Assembly (NCBI GenBank): GCA_030340625.1
Contig: JAOPHQ010006593.1
Location: 54,298 to 118,297, forward strand
DNA length: 64,000 bases
Direction: 5' to 3'
Source of the DNA: Merluccius polli
Taxonomy: Eukaryota > Chordata > Actinopteri > Gadiformes > Merlucciidae
A program made the position numbers and the translations under genes. The notes under the pieces were generated by a model. It worked only from the letters and a program-made list of their open reading frames with translations. It had not been told where the DNA came from and did not search any database. Each line of letters begins with the position of its first letter. Within the stretch, counting starts at the first letter, position 1. Shown here piece by piece: positions 1 to 13,947 of the stretch.

Positions 1-1423
1 TCACAAGATAAAACATCTGTGCACAAATTCATTTTGAGTCATAACTCAATTTCCCCAAAAGTCGTTGTGGCAGGGTTGGTCCCGCCACACGCCACCGAAG
101 TGGCTTTCCTTTGGGGCCCTCCGACACAGGACACGGGTAGATGTTGTTCAAGGTGTTTATTGGAGTTTTACAGGCAAGATGTTATTCGCCGAGCTGATGG
201 TACTTCTTGTCATGACAGTGCTCCTCCTGGAGTGTGTGTGTTGATGGCTGGTTTATCCTGGGTGCCATGATTGCTCATGCACCACAGGTGTGCAGCCCCA
301 CCCAGCCAGAGTCCAATTAGTCCGACTCAGGCCAGGTGAGGCTGTAAACCAGCCACCAACAACACACACTCCACATAAACCCTCCACAGTCGTAGTTACC
401 GCGGTTTGTATGGCAGAATAAAATGGCTCGTAAATAAACCAAAGGGCAAACCATGGGATACTGTGCCCCTGTCGTACCACAGAAACACACACATGCCATG
501 TTGCTGTGTGTGTGTGTGTGTGTGTGGGCTCATGCATTGTCCCGTGCACCTCTTTTAATCATTCAGGCATGTTTGTGCTCCGTTTTGTCAAGGTCTCTGG
601 ACTGTTGTCAGCATGTTTTTGATTTCGGAAAGAATTTCTGGATCGTCTGCATCGGCTAATGCCAAACTAAAATAATTTCTATTTAAAAAAAACTAAACTT
701 CTATTTAGAAAACACAAGAGTACACATTTGTTGTTACATTCCCTCTTGGAAAATGTGCAATTATTCCACTGTGTGGTTGAAGCCGTCGGTACGCCTTAGA
801 CCCTCGCGCTTCTTTTTAAAGCATGGAAAAGCTGGAGGTAATTCCCACTTCTCTCTAATGAACTTGTTGGAGTATTCGGGCGCTCCTGCGTATTGCTGCT
901 CTCCACTGTGGATCACGGCGGGGGAACCTCCGGCCAACCGAGCAGCGGGAAGTGATTTGTAACAAAAAAACGACAATGAGAAAACAACAACAACAAAGAT
1001 GTGAGGATTGTTCTCGACTTCACTTCTCTCCACCGACTCAGCCCCCCCCCCCCCCCCGGTGGGGTAAACTTAGGTGCATGTCTCTGGGAATGGTTGGCCG
1101 AAGGAAAAAAAAAAGGAAAAAACATAAAACACAAGGCTGCCAGGATGCATCATTGTTAGCCACCATGCAACCCTTCCCCCCCCCCCCCCCCCCCCTGCCG
1201 CGGCTGGTCTGCTGGTGCCACAACCCCCCCCCCCCCCCCCACCCCTCAAGCTGCCCTCCGATACCACAGGGGGTCAGGCTTGAGGGACACATGCTCCCAA
1301 ATGTCCCTCACAACCGCCAGACCTGCGGAGCTAGGTCAGGAAGGGACAGCACCACCGCCAGCCGAGCTGCGATGGTCAGAGGACACACGTGGGTTACACA
1401 ATGCACTCTCTGGTGCACTGGAC
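1..1423. other. Intergenic, no gene seen
   Basis: No conserved exon is recognisable on either strand. The stretch holds a short (GT)n run near 504-526 and three poly-C runs near 1041-1057, 1178-1194 and 1225-1241. The open frames here are explained by the low-complexity tracts. Confidence 0.6.
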
Positions 1424-1771
1424 CAGGGGCTCTCAATCTTTTTCAAGCCAGGAAACCCTTAGAATGGATACAGTTTGCAACCTAAATCCAACCCGTTGAG
1501 CATGTACCTGAAAAAATATATTGTCCTTTTATTACTTGCCAGGAAATGTATTAACAACATGCATTGGAAATCTTGTGCTCCCCCTACTGGCTCAATGAAA
1601 TTTCACGTTATGTCCCCCTTGAAAAAAATGACGCCGTGAGTAATTATCTCAACGGGATTTTTTTTATTTTGAATACATGATGTAGGAGTTTTTTTGTATT
1701 TATTTTGCGTACACCTTGGCCATATGCCATGGACCCCCAGGGGTCCCCGGACCCCACTTTGAGAACCACTG
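1424..1771. mobile_element. hAT-like miniature inverted-repeat element
   Basis: The left end reads CAGGGGCTCTCAATC. The right end, read on the minus strand, is CAGTGGTTCTCAAAGTGG. CAG-starting imperfect inverted ends of this kind are typical of non-autonomous hAT elements in fish. The flanks (CACTGGAC and CACTAGAG) look like an eroded 8-bp target duplication. There is no transposase frame inside. Confidence 0.6.
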
Positions 1772-1888
1772 CACTAGAGACCTGGAAGGTGGGGAAGCCA
1801 GTGAAATGGATGAAATGTGAACAAAAACATGATGTGGAGTATGTGTGGCTGACAGAGTCTAGTCTGACTTGGGCCAGGTGAGGCTCAA

Positions 1889-1889
<1 letters not shown>

Positions 1890-1935
<46 letters not shown>
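1890..1935. repeat. (CA)n microsatellite
   Basis: Pure CA dinucleotide array of about 46 bp. Frames through it encode only artificial Val-Cys or His-Thr runs. Confidence 0.95.
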
Positions 1936-1937
<2 letters not shown>

Positions 1938-3969
1938 AAATGAAAAACGTAAGGCCTTGTGTGGAGACACTAGGTTTGTAGGCATGTAGATTGGTGGTAG
2001 TAAGTAGTACACAGGGTACCGCAGCAGAGAGAAATGAAGCTTGTGTTCATCTTGTGTTCTGTGCTCCAGGGAAACTTTAAATGAATGCCTGTTGAGTTGC
2101 GCTCCCTGGATTAAAGGTTAGAAACCATTGTCTCGCTTGGTTTAGTGCTGTAAAATGTATTATGAGAAGAGATTAATCCTAAATTATAATAATCCTAATA
2201 ATCCTAAAAATTACAATTACATATACTCTATACACACAATAGTGTGAATAATCTCCCTGCCTGTAAAAATCCCAGCTGTTTGAATGACTTCGTTTGAGTT
2301 CACAGACCGTTCTAGACGAGTCTAATTTTATATGACCTCTGACCCTGGTGCCAGACTGTTATCGTGACTGGTTTGAGGCACTAATATGTTATGGGTGCTT
2401 ATATGGGTCACACATGCACCGTGTGTCAAGATTAGCTCCTTTGCTAATAACTCTTAAAGAAGTGCGCATGTTTGCTCTTGCTGTACTTGCTTCTCACAGC
2501 CTACTCAAGTGCATAAATACATACTTTATATTTTACATTGATGAATATATTTATTCATACGTTGAATGACTCTACTGATGCAGTGAGGGTTGATTATAAG
2601 GACACAATATAAACCTCCCAGATTTTGATCAGTGTTAATTTTTTTATCTACGAATACCATACAGAGGAAGTATCTTTTATCAACACCAATGACTAGTTTA
2701 TTTTCTTTTTATTCAAGAGTCTGCTGTGAGTGCCCCCCCCCACGGAGGGAATTTGGTCTGCCTTTTCCTCCGCTCAAAGCTAAACTGAGGGGCTCAGCAT
2801 CCCAGCGAGTAGCAGTGGAGGAGAAGGAGACAAATGCAGGAAGCGGTGGGCCTGTATCTCGAAAAACTTCAAGACAACTGCCTCATTCAAAACTAAGTGT
2901 GTGTTGGTGCGTTACTGATTTTTGTCCATGTTTAATATCCACGTGACGATTGAGGATTGACCAGCAGGGTGTGCGTGTGTGTGGGATATGGGTGTAGCTG
3001 GCGGTGGGTGAGGGCATATGTGTGTGTGTGTGTGTGCCCTTCATACATCCCTGAAAACAAACTGTGAATGAAAGGACCGCATTGTTCATCAGGTTATGCA
3101 AACAAACGACAAGCAGACAACACAGGCAGGCCTCACAGAAACCGGCGTGGATTTCAAACAAAACTTAACCAAAAAAAGTTGAGTGTTTTCTTATCAAATG
3201 GGGAGTGTAACATTCTGTGCAGTGAAATCCCTATGAAGAGGTAAGGATCATTAAGTATACTAAGAATGATGTAAATACATACAAACGGACTGCATTTATA
3301 TTAGCGCTTTTCAGACCAGTGGCCACTTTACAATTTTAACTATTTTAGCCAGCTAATCGGGAGCACTTAGGAGCCAGGGATCAACCCGGCGACCTTCCGG
3401 TTGCCAGGCAACATATATGTTGCCTGGCACATAAATATGTACGATACATAAATATGTATGATATGACATCACAATCCTTTGACAAGTCACCACACCTGAA
3501 CATGCCAAGTTTTGGTTGGGAGGTATTTTTCTCTCAGTGCTTTTTACAGTGTCGGTGCTTTATTACTTCCTGGTCATCCTGGTCATTGTTTAAGTGACTC
3601 ATGTTCATGTTGGGAAAAACACAAAGTAGATCATCAATCAGCTGTATGACTTGCCGCAAACAGAGGGTGAGAAGGTCTTGCGTTGGCAGCATGGTGATGG
3701 GCCAGTGGATGGATCCTATCCCTAGATTACATTGTTATGTGGGGCCGCTTGTGTGGCTGACGCTGTGTCCTCCTGGGGACTGGGCCATGTGTTGGAGACA
3801 GACAGGCAGGCAGACAGACAGATAATTAGACAGATAATTAAACAGAACGCCCAGGCATGCTGATAGTCAGGTAGACAGGCAGGCAGACAGATGGATGGAC
3901 TGCTAGACAGACAGAGTAGGGTGTCACCCTCATCTAACATCTACCTCCATTTCCACGCCTGCAGTCACT

Positions 3970-4022
<53 letters not shown>

Positions 4023-4370
4023 ATATTTCCACTGTCCATTGCCATGTTTCCCATTGACCAGTCACCCTTGTGCAGCTTTATCAAGAACCACTCCTTGGCC
4101 TTCATCCTCCCTCTGGCGTGCCGTCTCCCCTCAGCAGACTATGACCCCTCATGGCTATAGCTGAGCTGGAGGGGATGTTGTTTCTTAAAGGTTGCAACTA
4201 TTGCTGCCATCTCTGTGCTTGGACACCCACACACACACACATATAAACGCACACTCAACTCACATGACACACATACACACGTCTGCATGCATGCATGCAC
4301 ATACACAACACACATGACACAACACACATGAAACACACACACATACACACACACATATACAGGCCTTCTC

Positions 4371-4416
<46 letters not shown>

Positions 4417-5634
4417 ACACACATTCTCAGTACACACACTCAGTACACTTACATACACAATCACTCAACCCAACAAAAAACACACGCACACGCACACCCA
4501 CACACACACACAGAGCACCCACATCCTCTGTGCGCTCCCCTCCATTGTGTGTTGCTCCTCTGGCGGTGTGCTGAGACGACGCTGCCCTTCCTCTTCCTCC
4601 CTCACTGGTGAGAACCCTCTCCCCTAGCTCTCTCTCTCTCTCTCTCGTCTCTCAGCCCAGCTCTCCCTCTGACTCTCTCAGTTTCGCTCCGGTCCAGGCC
4701 CAGTCTCTGTGCGTGTATGAGAGAGATCGCTAGCAGGTGAGCTGGCTTCCTCGTGCGGCAGGCCGGGGTCCTGTGAACCTGCAGAGGACGCGGTTTACAG
4801 GCCTCAGACCAGTGACTAACTTCCCACCAGCCTCTCCAGAGAGGACCTGTCACTCAGCAGCATGACATTATGGGACTACAACACTTTCCCATAGTCCTCG
4901 TGAGTGACCACCGCCCCCCATATATGGTAGTGGACCCGAGCTAGTCAGACTCATTGACAAAGAATGGCCACTCGCTCGACACTAATGGCCACATTTGGAA
5001 TCCGACATCAAAAAGTGCTGACAGCTCAACGCAGGAGACAGCTCCGTTAGAAAGACGACTGTGTGTATGGCGCTGACACCGAACATGCGAAGCCATCTTC
5101 AATTTGTCCCATAGAGGATTTAGTGTGGAAACTTGGTGCTGCTGTTACTACATGAGGTCTACGAACGCATATGACGGGCCTGAAACAGCATGTGTGTGTG
5201 TGTGTGTGTGTTACGTATGCTAGGTGGGTACATTTCTACCACCACAAAAGTGTGTTAATAAACTCACGAGACAGAGCTTCTCTCTCGGCTTTTCCTTCCC
5301 CTTTCTCTTTCCTGTCTTTCTCCCTCTCTCTCTCATACACAAACACACACGGCAGGCAATGCTGTCCAAACATAAACTTACTCCCTGCATTTCCCTTTCT
5401 CATACTCTTTCTCTTACACTCACACACACACAAGCACACACACACACACACACACACACATGCACACACACACTTTAAATGTCTCTCTTTCTTATTCCTG
5501 TTCGTTCTCTGTCACACCACACTAACAAACCAACACACACACACACACACACATGCGTGCACACACACACACACACACACACATGCGCACGCACCCGCAC
5601 ACATGCACTCGCACCCACACACATGCACTTGTGT

Positions 5635-5676
<42 letters not shown>

Positions 5677-5755
5677 CACACACACAGCGCCCCAGACAAT
5701 AGTGGCCTGTTACCTTTTTGTCTGCTATGTCTGTTAACAAATGGGTGGGGTGACG

Positions 5756-5790
<35 letters not shown>

Positions 5791-7929
5791 GCTGTTAACA
5801 GGAAGCCTTAAGCACAAATACAGGTAATGAGTCTGAACAATATACTGTAGTCTTCTCACCAAAAACCACCATCAGCCTACCGAACAATTCTTCTGTCCAA
5901 CAAAAACCATACACATACTAATATACAAGAATACAATGACTTACAAAAAAATATTTACAGAGAGAGAAACAGTAACATCTTATTCACCACCTTTCCTTCT
6001 TCAACCTCAAGCCCTTGGCACCAGATGCTTGTGTGTTTCGTTTGTGTGCGTGCGTGTGTGTGAGAGAGAGAGTGCGTGTGTGTGGGTGTTTGAGAAAGAG
6101 AGTGTGTGTGTATGTATGTGTGTGAGAGACTGTTGAGGAAGAGTGTGTGTGTGTTGCGCGCATGTGTGTGTGTGTGTACTTTTGTGTGTTTTCCTGTTGA
6201 TGTATGTGTCTTGTGGTGCAGGCTGTGCCCTTCCCAAGCTTCTCAACCATTTTGTCCTGTGAGGTTATCATCTCAGTCTTGAGCCGGTCCAACTTCAACA
6301 AAGTTGACCTTGCAAATACAATGTCCCCGAGCCCCCTCCAAGCTGAGCCACAGCAACACCCGGTCCACCACAACACAATGGTATGGCCCGGTACCAGATA
6401 ACATACGACCTGTCAGGACTTTGTGTATAAGGGTGTGTGTGTGTGTGTGTGTGTGCTAATGTGTTCCTGTATAGACATACACAAGCGTAGATTACAATTT
6501 GTTCCGAAAAAGTAGTAAAACTGTCCAATAAAATTCCGAAACAAATATTTGTTATATTTCCTTCGTTTTTTTCCCCCCCTTGGCTATTGTTGACGGCAGC
6601 AATCACAGTGTGCCAAAAAAACACAGGGGGAAAAAAAAAATACAAACAAATAGCTAGATCAACGCATTTTGGTCCAACGCTTTGTGGGTTTAATTTATCT
6701 AATGATCGTTGGAATGAAATGGACACTTTGTTCTCGTTGAGGTGGGGGGTGGTGGGGGTGGGACAAGAACTTTCTCTAAAGGGCAACGCTTACACTACTC
6801 ACATTAAACCGTGGTCGGAAAGTCCTGAGCGCCGGCCTGCTCCGGTTTCACCTGGACATCTACCTCGTTTACCTTTGACTGAGGGAATAAAACGAATCGG
6901 CCAGTGTGTCAACAGGTCACCGAAACTGCAAATTCAGAATAATAGAATGCGCAGATTTTCGGTGTATGGCACAAAAACAAACTGCTGTGAGCCGCTGCCC
7001 AGACAAATAGGGATCCTTCTTTAGTCCTATTGGACAATGAGCCACGTACGAGTGAGGTCTTAGTGTTGTGCAATGTCATGGGCCTGAGGATTGCCCTCAG
7101 GTCACGCTCCACCTATGAAGGGCACCGCTGATACAATCTCTTTAACGCCACCCGGCTTGACCCCGTTTTTCTTTTGCATGGGAATCCAGAGAGTGGGAGG
7201 AGACACGTTGTTACGGCATTATTTGTTGCACCTGGTGCTTTACTCGTTTAGCGTAGAGAAGCCGGTTATGTGGGCCGTTTGGGGAAAATAGGAAACGTTT
7301 TTTTAATATAACTTGAGGAACGGTTAGTTTCCTCCCTTGATGCTAACCTGAGATACCGTGCGGAAAGCACAAAGACAGGCTTGTGTTTCAGCTCTGAGTT
7401 TGCCTGTAATCTCAGTGTGGTTCTGTGGGTTTTAGGAGACACGGGCCTACAGAGCACAGGACCAGAGCGCAGTGTACCCGTCCGTCGGCCTTTTCACTGA
7501 GCAGCAAGAAATGGCGCTGACGTCTCGTCGTGTTTGATCTTCGGTTGTTATTTTATCCCGCCACTTTCATGTCAACGTAGTAATTGGGTTTAGCCTTTTG
7601 GTATTAGTGCACCCATTATGTGTGCCATTTGTAAATCCAACATGAAATGTAGGACGACTCCAGTCGAACTTGTGAAAGTCCCCACGCTAAGCTTTTTAGT
7701 TTACATGTGCCTTTAATATTTAGGTTTTTTTGCTGAGTGGGAAACTGCAGTAATGTAACACCAGCCTCTGCCATAGCTGTAACTTCAAGGAGTATCTTAT
7801 TAGAAAGGAGCGGATACTTTCTATGATTTGCCACAATAGCCTATTATATGGCAAGCAGGCACAAGGGAAAAGTCAGCAGTCAGCTGCTTCAAGCAGAACG
7901 CTGTAAAATTCATTATTTTTCTCGGAGAC
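1936..7929. repeat. Intergenic, microsatellite-rich, no gene seen
   Basis: The main simple repeats are (AC)n at 3973-4020, 4375-4411 and 5641-5672, and GT-rich runs at 5759-5789 and 6030-6180. A degenerate GACA/GGCA tract lies at 3795-3910. A fragment near 3290-3410 resembles common fish interspersed repeats. I could not assemble any exon chain. Confidence 0.6.
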
Positions 7930-8470
7930 TGCTTTGAAACGGCCGCTACGTAAATGGCCTTCATGGGCTCCATCTTTTGTGATCCCGTCCACCATTAAGG
8001 TCACGCGAAGGCTAACCACCTTGTACTGCTCGCTGTTGTTCAACGGCAGCACGGGCAGGAAACACGTGGCGCCATCACGCCAGCGGCAGATGGCCGTACG
8101 ATATGTTTGTTAGCGTGTTAGCGTCCTGATTAACTGCTGGTCGGTAGGCCTGCTTCGGCGCTTCTAATCTGGCCTCACGCCTCGCCGCGCGCGCTCAATA
8201 GGGTCCGCGCCCTCCGTCATGACATCATGTCTTTTGTGCGAAATCCCAGCGCCATTCACAGGGCCCAGCACAGGGCTTAGCGTGCGAGCGACCGCTATAC
8301 CAACACGCTCACTCTTTAAAGGGAGTCCCCTTTCTCCAACGCGCCCAGAGAGCCCTCTGCTCAACATGGCCGCCGCGACACCCGCCGCCACCGCCCTCGT
8401 CTAGAGCGAGGCCATGTGCTCCCCGCAGCCACGCCTGCCGCAGGGGACCTCTTTCGACATTTTCATCTTT
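7930..8470. other. CpG- and GC-rich stretch, possible orphan promoter
   Basis: This segment is visibly richer in CpG (runs such as CGCCGCGCGCGC near 8185) than the AT-rich DNA around it. A YY1-like ATGGCCGCC lies at 8366. The ATG there opens only a 12-codon frame before TAG, and no splice donor or downstream exon was recognised. It could be a CpG-island promoter or untranslated first exon of an unseen gene, or just a GC-rich island. Confidence 0.3.
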
Positions 8471-11400
8471 TTCGTTTTGTTTTAGGGTTATGATGAGTGG
8501 CCGTCTACTACTACCAACGATCCCAAACCGAATTTCAAGGCACACCAACTTAAAAGTTGTAGGGAACGATTATGAAAAATGTCACATAGATTATGACTAG
8601 GATGTGTTATTATTAGCAGTATCATGCTGGAATCTTCCGTTTGAGTTTTGCAAAATTGTCTAAATATTTTTCGCTGTGGTTAGAAATGTGTTATTTTTTC
8701 GATACAAACTTAAGCTCGGGACCAATGTATTCTATATGCAGGCCTACAGATACGGTAGCTATGATACTGTGCAGACGACTGACAAATGATTATTCATTAT
8801 TTATTTCACAATATATTTTTTTCACTCTTTTTTACTCTCTCACTGGTGTCGCTGTAACCTACGGCAGGAGGAATATTTATTAATCCCACAAAATGGCGCA
8901 CCGGGCCTTGCCATGCTTGGGTACATAGGGCACTTTAGCAATCGCTAATTTTGTGTAATTAATTGTGTGGTGGGGTTTCCTGTTAGATGAAAGATGAATA
9001 GCACAGAGACATTTGGAAAGAGTCATGATTATTTACTGATTAATTTGAACATGTGGAAAGATGTTTATTCACCCCTATTGTAGATAACGTTGAAGTAATG
9101 TTCTTTAAATTATACACATTCAAATGGGAAAAAATATCTATTTAGAGGGAGGTCCAAGATAAGTGAGGTAGCTAGATTGTACAATTTTTAATTCATTTTA
9201 AAAGTGTTTACCGTCAGTGCAGATATCTCTGTTGTGTCTGGAAAACATGGAACAATTCTGGGAGTTAGCCGTTGAAAAGGAAATTAATTGTGTATATGTC
9301 CTAATCTGTTGCAATAAACATTACCTGCTGTTTGTCATGTACTTGTTGTATTCTCTTTGTTAACTCTCTTTACCAACCATTTCCTCCGGTGCAAAGCTTT
9401 TCAACAGTTTAGATAATACAGTAGATAATAGAACAAAAATCTTTCTTCAAATAAACCTTTCCCAAGTCTGTGGGTGGTTCATCCCAAGTTTTGGAGAAAC
9501 ACTACAGTTTGATAAACAGCAATTATGTGTTTTATAGTGTTCTCATGCCAGTGCTTTCATGCCAATACCAGGTACCCACACCCTGTTGTTGTACTTTCAC
9601 TAAGCATACATCAATGTAAATGGGGGAACTGGCACATGTTTAAGCTAGAGCAACGCCAAGGGAACATTTTAAAGATCCAAACATTTGATCCTTAATGGGT
9701 CTGTGAGACCATTAACATACTTTGAAGAGGCTGAAGTCATACTTTGTTCATACCTTTTATACAGTCGCAGCAAATACTACAACAATAGAGTGACCAGACC
9801 TCCCTGTTTTCCAGGTTTCTGGTGGCCTGTCCCCGGCTGGAGCCGTCCCTGGAAATGTCCCCGTTTTAAAAAAACAGGATTCTATAAACATATGAACAGA
9901 TTTTTAAATGGCAAAGTTTCCAGCTTGCTCATGAATATTCTATCTATCTATAAACTTTATACCATAAGCAGGCACAACCGACCATAAACAATAGGCTATC
10001 AATACAATATAGAACAATACCTTATTTGACTAGCCTACTTTGGCTTGTTTTTGTCTGGTTTACCAAAGCTTAACACATCATAGTAAACTGTTGGGCATGT
10101 CCCAATCTTTTACTACAGTACTGCGTTTACTATGATAAGAATAGGCTAAACGTATGTCCCTTTTTTTCCATTTAAGAAATAATAACATCAGATATTTTGT
10201 GGATATATGGACCGCCAAAATACAAATGTCCCCGTTTTACCTTTCATAAATCTTTTCACCTTATACAACAATGATGGGGATGCTTAAAGTATGAACTTAG
10301 AAAATCACAAAATATGTGATATGTGAGTGTGGGTAGCTTTCAGCCCTCGAGCCACTCCCCGCTAGTCTCTGTCTGTCTTACACAAACACAGACACATGGA
10401 CACTCCCACACACATGAATACACACACACACGCGCACATGTACGCTCGCACACACTCGCTTGCACACACGCACATGCAGACACAGACACACACACGTCTG
10501 TTAACATAGATTTAAATGGACATTTCCCAGGTATCCTCTCACTAATGCCTGGCATACACACTGCCCACATCTTGTATGTCTGGCTTCACTTTTGGTGACA
10601 TTGTATCAAGAACATTTACTGATTTTATACCACATTATTTCAAATTCCCCCAACCTGGAACAGACACTTGTTAAAACACAAGCAACATCTCGCACCGGAG
10701 ATCAAATGCTTCGTGCCACAAAATCATTCATCCGCATGCCAGGGCATTTTAAAAGGGTCTACAGACTTTTCACAGGTCGTCAATAGTAGGGTAAAGTCAC
10801 TTCTTGTTCCTGTCATTTTTTTTAATTTTTTTATCTATGTCTGTCGTAGCACCAGCATGGTCAATGTATATTTACTTGACTAGTAGTGTCTATACTGGTG
10901 ACACTACTACGGAGCAATAATTTATGAGCTATGTTATGAGCTACACCTGTGTTTTTCCTACAGTGAAAAGGGCCCATTAGGGCCATCTCTGTGTCCTTTT
11001 ACTCAGTAGCAGAGATTCTTCACATTCCTGCTGCGGTGACACACATTATGATAATATTTAGAGGGGCGCACTCACATCCACACCGCCACTCCACAGACAA
11101 CACAAACACATTGATTTAGCATGACTGAGTCTCTGAGAATACGCTGTTAAAGGGCAACACCGGTCTGGTTGACCAATCCATCGTAACCATCTCTCCCGAC
11201 TCCACAAAATCATTGGTTACCAATTCAATTTGTCAACATTATACCCTTGTACCGATTCTGCCAAAGAGCATTTAGTGTGCGCGCCTGCCATGAATCTAAA
11301 CAATGTAAATACAGCCCTTTCGTCTTTTGGAATCAGTGTGCGTTGGTCAGTACAGAGTTTGTGGATAACAGTGATTCGCTATACAAATACTTCACTATAT

Positions 11401-12433
11401 TGCTATATTGCCAATGCTTATGTGTGTGGCACGCTAAATATTTTTTGGCAGAATCGCCTCATGGAAGTAATGTTGCCATTATTTTGGCAACGGATGTTTT
11501 AGTGAAGCCAAAGGAGATGGTTATCATGGTCTGATAACCAAGACCCAAAAAGTTTTTACGCTTGAGGGAGGTGGAAAAGTTGGTGTATCGATAAAAGGTT
11601 AATGCGAAAAAGTGCAATGGAAACCGATTCAGTGAATGAATATGAATAAATGATGACGTACAGAAATCACATGACTTAAATGTCACTCCAGCTTCCGCTC
11701 CACTGGAGAGACGAAAAATGGCGGCAGACGAAAATATCAGGTATGTGTGGACTGAAGAGGTCTCTTGAAATAGTTCAAGAGACAAAGATAAATGCCATTT
11801 TAGATGGTTTGTTTTGAGGTTTGATTGGCGCTCTTTTAAATATGTCATCTCGTTGCGCCCTCTTCTTCTGCAGTTGTGTAATGGCACCTGACTGGAAAAT
11901 TAGCGCCAACTACTGCTTATCTCGATGAACTAACTCCTAATATTCGCATAAAAGTAGTGGATGGAAACACGCATAAATTCGCATTTTCATTTGCCGATTT
12001 TCTGAAAATTCGATTCAAATTTGCCATACATTTGGATGGAAACCCAGTTAGTGAGTACTGGGTTTCTAGCCCACACAGATGGGTTGAGATACAGGTGTGG
12101 TTAATTGGACTGATTGGAAGAGTCTATTCATTTTACTCATAAGGGGGAAGTGGAATGACCATTATGTTTAAGAATGTTATCTTTAATAGTTGGTTAATAG
12201 AATAAATACATATTATACTAATATTAATGATAGATAAATACATATTAATAATTATAACTTATATACATTTTAACTTATAAATGTGATAGATTTGTGTTCC
12301 TTCCCCTCGTGTGTCATTTAATTTCACACATTTAGTATATAGTCTCCATTGTTGGGAGGTCACATTTGAGTTCCTGGTTGTCGGTTTGCTGGTAGGTTTT
12401 ATGTTCAGACTCAGTCACCCATCGTTATGTTAT

Positions 12434-12471
<38 letters not shown>

Positions 12472-13030
12472 ACTAACCCTTGTTTAACTTTTTGGTATTC
12501 ATTTCCCACAACCTGTTGTATTATTTGGGAAAAGGCTTGTTTCAAATCTATTGCTGCTGTGTAAATATATCCCAGGTTGTTCAAAGATTAATTCAGTAGA
12601 TATTCATACAGATTCGATGCACTCGTGATTCATGATATAGTTGAATGATGAATTAAGACAAAGAATCAATATGAAGCAGACTGCCGGTTATAGACAGTAA
12701 GTAGGAGCAGGCCAAAATAAGTGTCAGCCAGTGATTAGTCATGGCTGTATTTTCTGTACTATCTCGCGTGTGTGTGTGTGTGTGTGTGTCTGTCTTATCG
12801 GTGATTTGGTGCTGAGTGCTCAGCTGGATTTCATTGCCAATTAGTGGACTATGTTGATGGCTGTTTCCTCATTCTGTCTCATTTTGCTTTTGTGTGCAGA
12901 GCATTGGCAGACCTGTGGTACTTGTGGTATTGTCCTACAGCCTTATTGGTCTTTATCATTGGTGTATTAGTTTTATTTCACTCAACACTTTGAGTAAGGG
13001 TAAGCTGCCAGTTTGCTGCTACTTTTTGTT
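8471..13030. other. Intergenic, AT-rich, no gene seen
   Basis: The stretch contains a CA-rich tract at 10380-10500 and an (ACT)n trinucleotide array at 12433-12470. At 11,480-12,060 there is a transposon-like segment that includes a short ATGGCGGCAGACGAAAAT start and a repeated GGATGGAAAC motif. No conserved protein was recognised. Confidence 0.5.
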
Positions 13031-13396
13031 TTAAAGGTGCTGTAGAGTTGTATTGAGAGAACGCAGGAAAGAGTGGAAGAGAGTAAGGAAGAAAAAACGT
13101 CCCCTCCCTCCCTGTGTTTCAACGCCATTGAGAAGTGTTGCATACCATGCAGGTGATTGACAGGCAAGATGGATTTCCCCGAACCAATCACGGAGAAGAT
13201 GCCCTTATTGGTCAGAACTGAGCTAGGAGCGGTCTAACATCTAAATTGGCTCAAACAAAGGCAGGCGCAGTCAACTCGAAACGGATATTCTCACAGCGTG
13301 TTTCACTCACTAATAGTAGCTGACAGATGGCTTGGCCATTTCTAACAATGTGCAATCAAATAATAGCTCTTACACCTTAACCTACAGCACCTTTAA
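13031..13396. mobile_element. TTAA-flanked miniature element (piggyBac-like)
   Basis: The left end is TTAA followed by AGGTGCTGTAG. The right end is CTACAGCACCT followed by TTAA. That gives perfect 11-bp terminal inverted repeats bounded by TTAA, the piggyBac target duplication. It is about 366 bp with no transposase, so it would be a non-autonomous copy. Confidence 0.75.
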
Positions 13397-13889
13397 GACA
13401 GTGGGTTATTTGTTTGCTATTTTGGCAGCCGCTTATCCTGAAGCAATTTTTAAGTTCCTGATTGTTGTGAAAAGTAAACTTTATCATCCTTTTTGTTCAG
13501 CATACAGCATTCAGGGTCTCAACAGTATTAAAGCTTCAGATGAATTTGATTAAAACTGAGGGATGGCGTCACAATGCAGAAATTGGAGACCCAGTCAATA
13601 GAAACAATAGCTAAAATAAAACCAATATATTATACCCTAATATTTCACCTACCATCATGCTATATATTATAATATAGTTGTTTAATATAGGCCACACGTT
13701 ACACTAAAGCCCATAAAACAACTGTGTCCAACCATCAGAATACCAATACTTACCTAGACGACCGCACACTAAACCTCCCAGGGAAACAGACAAGATAGTT
13801 TGGTTGCTGTCATATAGCTTTTTTCCCCCTGCTGTGTATGTGTGTATTTCTACATACAATGTACTGGTATATGTGTCATTTCTCTGTGC

Positions 13890-13893
<4 letters not shown>

Positions 13894-13946
<53 letters not shown>
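13894..13946. repeat. (GT)n microsatellite
   Basis: Pure GT array of about 53 bp, followed by further GT-rich sequence to about 14100. Confidence 0.95.

Positions 13947-13947
<1 letters not shown>

Noticed and set aside
3356..3410. tRNA B-box-like sequence on the minus strand (GGTTGATCCC)
   Set aside because: No cloverleaf and no matching A-box at the right distance; it is a fragment of a common fish interspersed repeat, like pieces at about 37660 and 46390 (TATATAGCGCTTTTC).
5236..5740. Long open frames over CA/GT arrays (poly His-Thr, Cys-Val)
   Set aside because: Dinucleotide arrays have no stop codons in most frames; no conserved residues, splice sites or start context.
5984..6376. Minus-strand segment reading STLLKLDRLKTEMITSQDKM, looks protein-like
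   Set aside because: An acceptor-like TTTGCAAG precedes it, but there is no GT donor after it and the frame enters a CA repeat; no neighbouring exon found. Could be a transposon remnant.
8366..8404. ATG at the CpG-rich stretch as a gene start
   Set aside because: Stops after 12 codons with no donor; kept only as part of a possible orphan promoter.
11718..11745. ATGGCGGCAGACGAAAATATCAG before GTATGT, like a first coding exon
   Set aside because: Sits inside a transposon-like segment with repeated GGATGGAAAC; no downstream exon in phase was found. YY1-like motif noted only.
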